DNA from: Chromera velia
Lineage: Eukaryota > Sar > Chromeraceae
Direction: 5' to 3'
Length of the DNA stretch: 38,475 bases
Assembly (NCBI GenBank): GCA_018398765.1
Contig: JAHBMJ010005775.1
Location: 1-38,475, forward strand
The notes under the pieces are model-generated. The model ran no database searches. It worked only from the letters and a program-made list of their open reading frames with translations, and was not told the DNA's origin. The stretch's first letter is position 1; every line of letters starts with the position of its first letter. This document shows, in pieces, positions 29,545 through 38,475 of the stretch. The position numbers and the translations under genes were made by a program.

Positions 29545-30764
29545 TTGCCTTCCACTTCACGTACCCGACTTTCTTTTTCTCGTGTTTCACGATTCTCCTT
29601 GGCCCCGCCCCTGATCGTTCTCTTCATTTTCTCTCTGGACCTCACAAAGTCGCCCCACTGGTCCACCGATCCCCTTTATTTCCACCTCTGCTGTTTTTTC
29701 TTTTATGAGAGAGAGAGGGAGAGAGTGCACCATGGGCTGACGGGGTGGGGGTGAGAGGGGGATGGGGTGAAGGGGGGATAGCGGACTTCATTCGTCAATG
29801 TCAGAGTTCTCCTCCATTCTTGCTTGCTGTGGACGTACACCGGCCGTGTCCCTCATTTGTTTGTTTGTTTGTTTGTTTGTGTGTTTGTTTGTTTGTTTGC
29901 TCTTCTCACCGTATTTGTATCCCTGTCTGTATGGGTGCGTTTGCGCGTCTGTGCGCATTCCATTGGGTCTCTATACGTATGAATGCGTTTGTCTCTGTCT
30001 GTCTGAGTGTCAATTTTTTGGTTTGTCATCGAAAAAGGTCGTGCACCTTCCGTCTCACTCGTCTGTAGTTGAGAGGCGGAAAGGGACAGAGATCACTTTT
30101 TTTGGTGAAGTGATAGGAGCAGCAATGCAGACGAATTGAGAACACGGGAGAAGGAATAAGAAGAAAGGAAAGAATCGGAGAAACAGGCAGCTGAGAGCAA
30201 AGGGAGGGAGTGTATGGGGTGCGAGCGACTATGCGGGTAGGTGAAAGAAGTGCCTTCGGGAGTGGCCTATGCGTGTGTGAAAGAAGGACAGGCAGAGAGA
30301 TGTCTTCATACGATCTGGACATAAGCCGATGGCCACGCGAGAAGTGTGCGTGAGCGAGAGGGTCGAAGAGGCCCAGATGTTCTTTCTGTGTCGCTGTGTG
30401 GGGCGGGGATTGAAAATCAATGGTTGTAGATTAAATTTGGGACACGAGGAACGAAACTGCGTTTTGCGGCGGGCCGAAAAGTACGGATGTTAGTTGATGG
30501 GTGAAAACTCCATATTTGACCGCACGCGCATATGACTGGCAGGCGGCTGAAGAAAGAAAATGGACGTTGTAGAAAAACATGTGGCGCTTGAGAGTGGTCT
30601 GGGTGGCTGAGCAAGGGGGAAGAAGCCGTTGTGAAAGAGGCTTTGCGTTTGTGACTCAGCATGTAAGTTCGCAAATTTCTAAGAGCGGAGCACAGAGAGA
30701 GAGAGAGAAGCTGTGCAGACAGACAGGTCGACAGAACAGACCCTGCGTGCCTCGCTGTGATGCT
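29545..30764. other. no gene supported; (TTTG)n tract
   Basis: A (GA)n run lies at about 29707-29725 and a TTTG tetranucleotide run at 29857-29899. Open frames crossing this part are low-complexity. Exons of the flanking genes may be hidden here, but I cannot place them. Confidence 0.4.
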
Positions 30765-30794
30765 TGTGTGTGTCCTCATGCGTGTGTAAGTGTA

Positions 30795-30796
<2 letters not shown>

Positions 30797-30836
<40 letters not shown>

Positions 30837-30868
30837 CGTGCGTGTGTGTGTGTGTGCGCGCGCGCGTG
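30797..30868. repeat. (GT)n with (GC)n microsatellite
   Basis: A GT run with CGTGCGTG and GCGCGCGCG patches. It is followed by a C-rich run, a CACACACA run, the second gap and a G run. Confidence 0.9.
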
Positions 30869-30964
30869 TGTGCGTTTACATGTGTCTGTGTGCAGCTCTC
30901 TCTTCCTCCCCCCCCCCTCTCAGACACGCACACAAACATACTCTCTCTCACACACACATACAAC

Positions 30965-30975
30965 NNNNNNNNNNN
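30965..30975. other. assembly gap (11 N)
   Basis: Eleven unknown bases followed directly by a run of about eleven G and preceded by a CACACACATACAAC sequence. The true size is unknown. Confidence 0.97.
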
Positions 30976-31549
30976 GGGGGGGGGGGCGGATCGACAGTTA
31001 GACGGGGACAGACAGAGGGGCGCAGGTCTGTGTGTGTCTGATTCGCTTGTCCGCTAAAGGATCTGTCATGCGTGCGTCAAAATATAAACATTCGTTGATT
31101 TGGTGAGCCACGGCAGACTCCCGAGCACACGACCCATGCAAATAGGCAGCCCACAAGAAGGCCGAACAAGAAAGAACTAACGAAGAAGGAAAGGAGTCAG
31201 GGAAGCTGGTGGCTTCGAGAAGGACTCGAGGATTTTTCCTTGATAGCTCTGTGAATCCGTGGGTCTGCTTTTGTGAATGTGTGAATGTGTGTGTGTGTGT
31301 GTGTGTGTGTGGTGTATGTTTGAACTTGAGTGCATGTTTGATGATCTGTGCAGGCAGCGGCCGCAAAAGGCTTCCCCCCTGGCAAGGCCTCTCCGAGAAC
31401 ACTGTCAGGCTCTTAGTGGGAGATCCTTTGGGGAATCCGCTGTGAGCCAAACTCAGCCTGCAGAACCCGCAACTGAGGGTGATGCGATCTACGGCTCCGG
31501 GTCTCCTGCACCGCTCGTCCCCGCACACACTGGCGGTCCGTGGACAGAA

Positions 31550-31809
31550 GATCACTCTGACTCCGTCGAGGACAAAGAGCAGGTGGACAGTGTGCGGATG
31601 CGTGCCCAGCCAATACCTTCCTCTCCGTCTCCCTCTTCACATGGATGCACCAGTATATCAAGAGACGATGCGGAGACGAGTGAGGAGGGACGAAGAGCCT
31701 CGGAAGCTGAAGGGCAGAACAGATCTTTGAGACCTTCTATGGGCGAATTGCAGATCTGTATGGCTTTGTGGAAACCGTTGAAATAAAGGCGCAACCGTGC
31801 AAGGTATAA
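31550..31809 (+). pseudogene. probable 3' coding exon with a one-base frameshift
   Basis: Upstream of 31712 the frame through VYQETMRRRVRRDEEPRKLK reads as a charged helix. Downstream of 31714 a different frame reads EQIFETFYGRIADLYGFVETVE and ends in TAA at 31807-31809. One extra G in the GGG at 31712-31714 separates the two, and neither half is convincing alone. This could be a sequencing error, a real frameshift in a decaying gene, or two alternative exons. The link to the gene starting at 28724 is unproven. The family is not recognised. Confidence 0.4.
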
Positions 31810-32107
31810 AGATACACTGTCATTAATACAGTAAATTACAAAATGTTCTCATATTGAAAACTTTGATAAAAAAAACTTGAAAGATTAGAAAAAAGAAGGG
31901 ATGATTATGAATCGTTTGTTTTAAAATAAATAGAAATAAAACTTACTGCTTAAGTTTTTTTTTTTTTAAAAAAGTTGGTATGAGGAGCTCTGGTGAGTAA
32001 ATAGTTTGAATATATACATCGTTATTTTATGGTGCTCAACTAGTTAGGGTTGATCCTCCAAACCATGGGGCCTCCATGCAGCCATCGAAAGTAGTCGCCA
32101 ACTATGT
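31810..32107. other. A+T-rich spacer next to the gypsy 3' LTR
   Basis: No gene or repeat recognised. The five bases before the LTR are TATGT. The matching target-site copy would lie beyond the right edge of the window. Confidence 0.4.
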
Positions 32108-32382
32108 TGTTCCGTCAGGCCTACGGAAGCTATAGGGCTCAGATACGTGCTTATACGATCTTACACATAGAGGTCTATTAGAGAGGGCACCTTTCCTTTA
32201 GGCTTGCCTTCTCTCTATAACAGGCAACATGTATGCGCGTCCATTCTCTGTATCTGAAAATTGCTGTCAATAATAGGCACGCGTCTGTATTGAATTAATC
32301 ACTCTGTATTGGACCCTTTTACTATTAGGTTGATCTTATTTATCGAAGGACTTAGTGTTTCTCTTATTCATGATCCATAACA
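32108..32382 (-). repeat. 3' LTR of the gypsy element
   Basis: A 275-bp LTR with terminal TGTT...AACA. Its first 201 bases on the plus strand match 38275-38475 without indels and with nine substitutions, all transitions. Its inner edge abuts the polypurine tract. Confidence 0.92.
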
Positions 32383-32398
32383 ATCACTCCCCCCTTTA
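32383..32398 (-). other. polypurine tract of the gypsy element
   Basis: On the minus strand AAAGGGGGGAGTGAT lies directly before the LTR start TGTTATGG. It is the expected primer for plus-strand synthesis and fixes the LTR boundary. Confidence 0.8.
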
Positions 32399-32600
32399 AG
32401 CTTGTACGTCCCGCACAATTCACACCTTTCACCGATCCCAGCCACCTACACCGGCAATCGAAGAACCACTATTGGCGCGGCTGCACCACATGACACGAAG
32501 GGCGGGAAAACATAAGAAGGGTGGGAAAAAAGGAATGATGGATCAAATCGATTGAAACAGCGCAGTTATCACTTCATGTCATGGAGCAATCAACAGTTCA

Positions 32601-37214
<4,614 letters not shown>

Positions 37215-38260
37215 CCTGAGCCTGCATTTCGGCCAGGCGTGAAGCCATATGCGACTTGAGGAGACGGCCGATTGCCGTAGACGGCATAGCCGCCCCGACC
37301 CCCTCGCGGCATCGAATTGCCCCTGCCGCGGCCACGAGTATGCAAAGCCGCTATGCTGGCCTCAACGCGCTCAAGCCTGTCTGTCAACTTCTTTCATCAT
37401 TCAAGGTCAGACACTGATTGCGTACTCTGGACGGCAGCGAGTTTGGCTCTGGCTTTCTTCTGCAGCTTGGCATGGAGATGCTCGGTTCTCTTTACCAAGT
37501 CATTCCATTTGGAGAAGGCGGGTTCAATTTCCAGGGCTTCCCGCATTTTGGGATAGAGGGCGTTGATGAATGGTATGATACGATGGTTACGAATGGCGTT
37601 TGGGTTAGCGGTCATGAAGGTATCGATGAATCGGTCAACGAACGGTTGGAACGCGCCTACGACACTCAGTTTCACATCTGCCATCGTATACACCGCGTGC
37701 TTTTCTTCCATGCCTCCTCTACCATAGGCATCGAGGAACCATGCGTCTACTTCATCGACGGTGGAGCATGTTCCTCTCTTCTCGTCCCACTGCTGCACCA
37801 GGTCGGTGTCAACAAAGTGTATACCAAGCAACAGTTTGTATTCGTCGATGTTAAAGTTGCCGGCTTTCACTTTGTCGCGGAATTGGCTGAACCAAGTCCT
37901 CCCATTCTTCTTCTTGGGGTCAAATACCTCTACAACTCTCTTCACCTCTGCCAGCGCCTTGAGTTTGTCCACATCAATTGCCATGTTCGGTCTTTGCCCT
38001 GCCTGTATCGATTCCTTTGAGTCAGTCTATTGTTCAGATGCTGAGCGGTGCATGACAGTCACTGCTGGGCTTTCGATAACAATCTCCCCTTCCTCCGTGA
38101 AGAGGGTGCCTACGGAGGAAGAAGGAGGAGTGTCAATGTTCTCCAACCAGGGGTAGATGGAAGGAATCAAGGGGGAACTCTGGCTTCCTCCTTGCAGATA
38201 GGAGGTTCCTCTTCTCGTGATTCCGGTCTGTATTGTGTTAACTGGACCGAGAATCCAAAA

Positions 38261-38273
38261 GCTCTGCTAACCA
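38261..38273 (-). other. candidate primer binding site
   Basis: On the minus strand TGGTTAGCAGAGC starts two bases inside the 5' LTR edge. It resembles the TGGTA(G)CAGAGC sites that pair with the 3' end of initiator tRNA-Met, with one extra T, so the tRNA assignment is tentative. Confidence 0.5.
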
Positions 38274-38274
38274 C

Positions 38275-38475
38275 TGTTCCGTCAGGCCTACGGAAGCTAT
38301 AGGGCTCAGATATGTGCTTATACAATCTTACACATAGAGGTCTATTAGAGAGGGCACCTTTCCTTCAGGCTTGTCTTCTTTTTATAACAAGCAACATGTA
38401 TGCGCATCCATTCTCTGTATCTGAGAATTGCTGTCAATAATAGGCACGCGTCTGTATTGAATTAATCACTCTGTA
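38275..38475 (-). repeat. 5' LTR of the gypsy element (partial)
   Basis: Aligns base for base with 32108-32308. The remaining 74 or so bases of the LTR lie past the end of the window. Confidence 0.92.

Overview
This is a nuclear eukaryotic window. It carries spliced genes with GT...AG introns, dense microsatellites, two families of LTR retrotransposon and several small inverted-repeat elements, and it shows no bacterial operon structure. Long low-complexity protein extensions, many short introns and this mix of retroelements would suit a microbial alga or protist. A chromerid alveolate such as Chromera is my guess, but nothing in the window proves it. Two runs of N (13495-13800 and 30965-30975) are assembly gaps.

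Layout. 1-3380 is the 3' part of a decayed Ty1/copia element: integrase, reverse transcriptase and RNase H, then a polypurine tract and a probable short LTR. 3900-4930 is a large compound microsatellite. 5519-5650 is a hairpin-containing tandem duplication. 6014-6350 and 8196-8516 are two copies of a dispersed repeat, with broken coding sequence (6560-7443) between them. 8810-17374 is the main host gene, a multi-exon iron-sulphur DNA helicase most like FANCJ/BRIP1, reconstructed here exon by exon with compatible splice phases. 19103-21507 is a second spliced gene encoding an unrecognised charged, low-complexity protein. 23872-25560 is a reverse-transcriptase reading frame with two in-frame TAG codons that belongs to neither LTR element. 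26560-28390 is A+T-rich and holds a terminal-inverted-repeat element set in a GAAT microsatellite, followed by a foldback element. 28724-31809 holds fragments of one or two poorly resolved host genes. 32108-38475 is a Ty3/gypsy element on the minus strand, with its 3' LTR complete and its 5' LTR running off the window.

The main cross-cutting observation is a mutational pattern. Nearly every premature stop in the gypsy and copia elements can be read as CAG to TAG or CGA to TGA. The two gypsy LTRs differ at nine of 201 aligned bases, all transitions. The two dispersed repeat copies also differ almost only by C/T and G/A changes. This points to methylcytosine deamination, or a repeat-directed C-to-T process, acting on repeats; the reconstructed helicase exons stay open. 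The best candidates for something undescribed are the solitary reverse transcriptase, the TIR element with its own small reading frame, and the helicase intron whose 3' splice site has been duplicated exactly 51 bp (17 codons) in frame.
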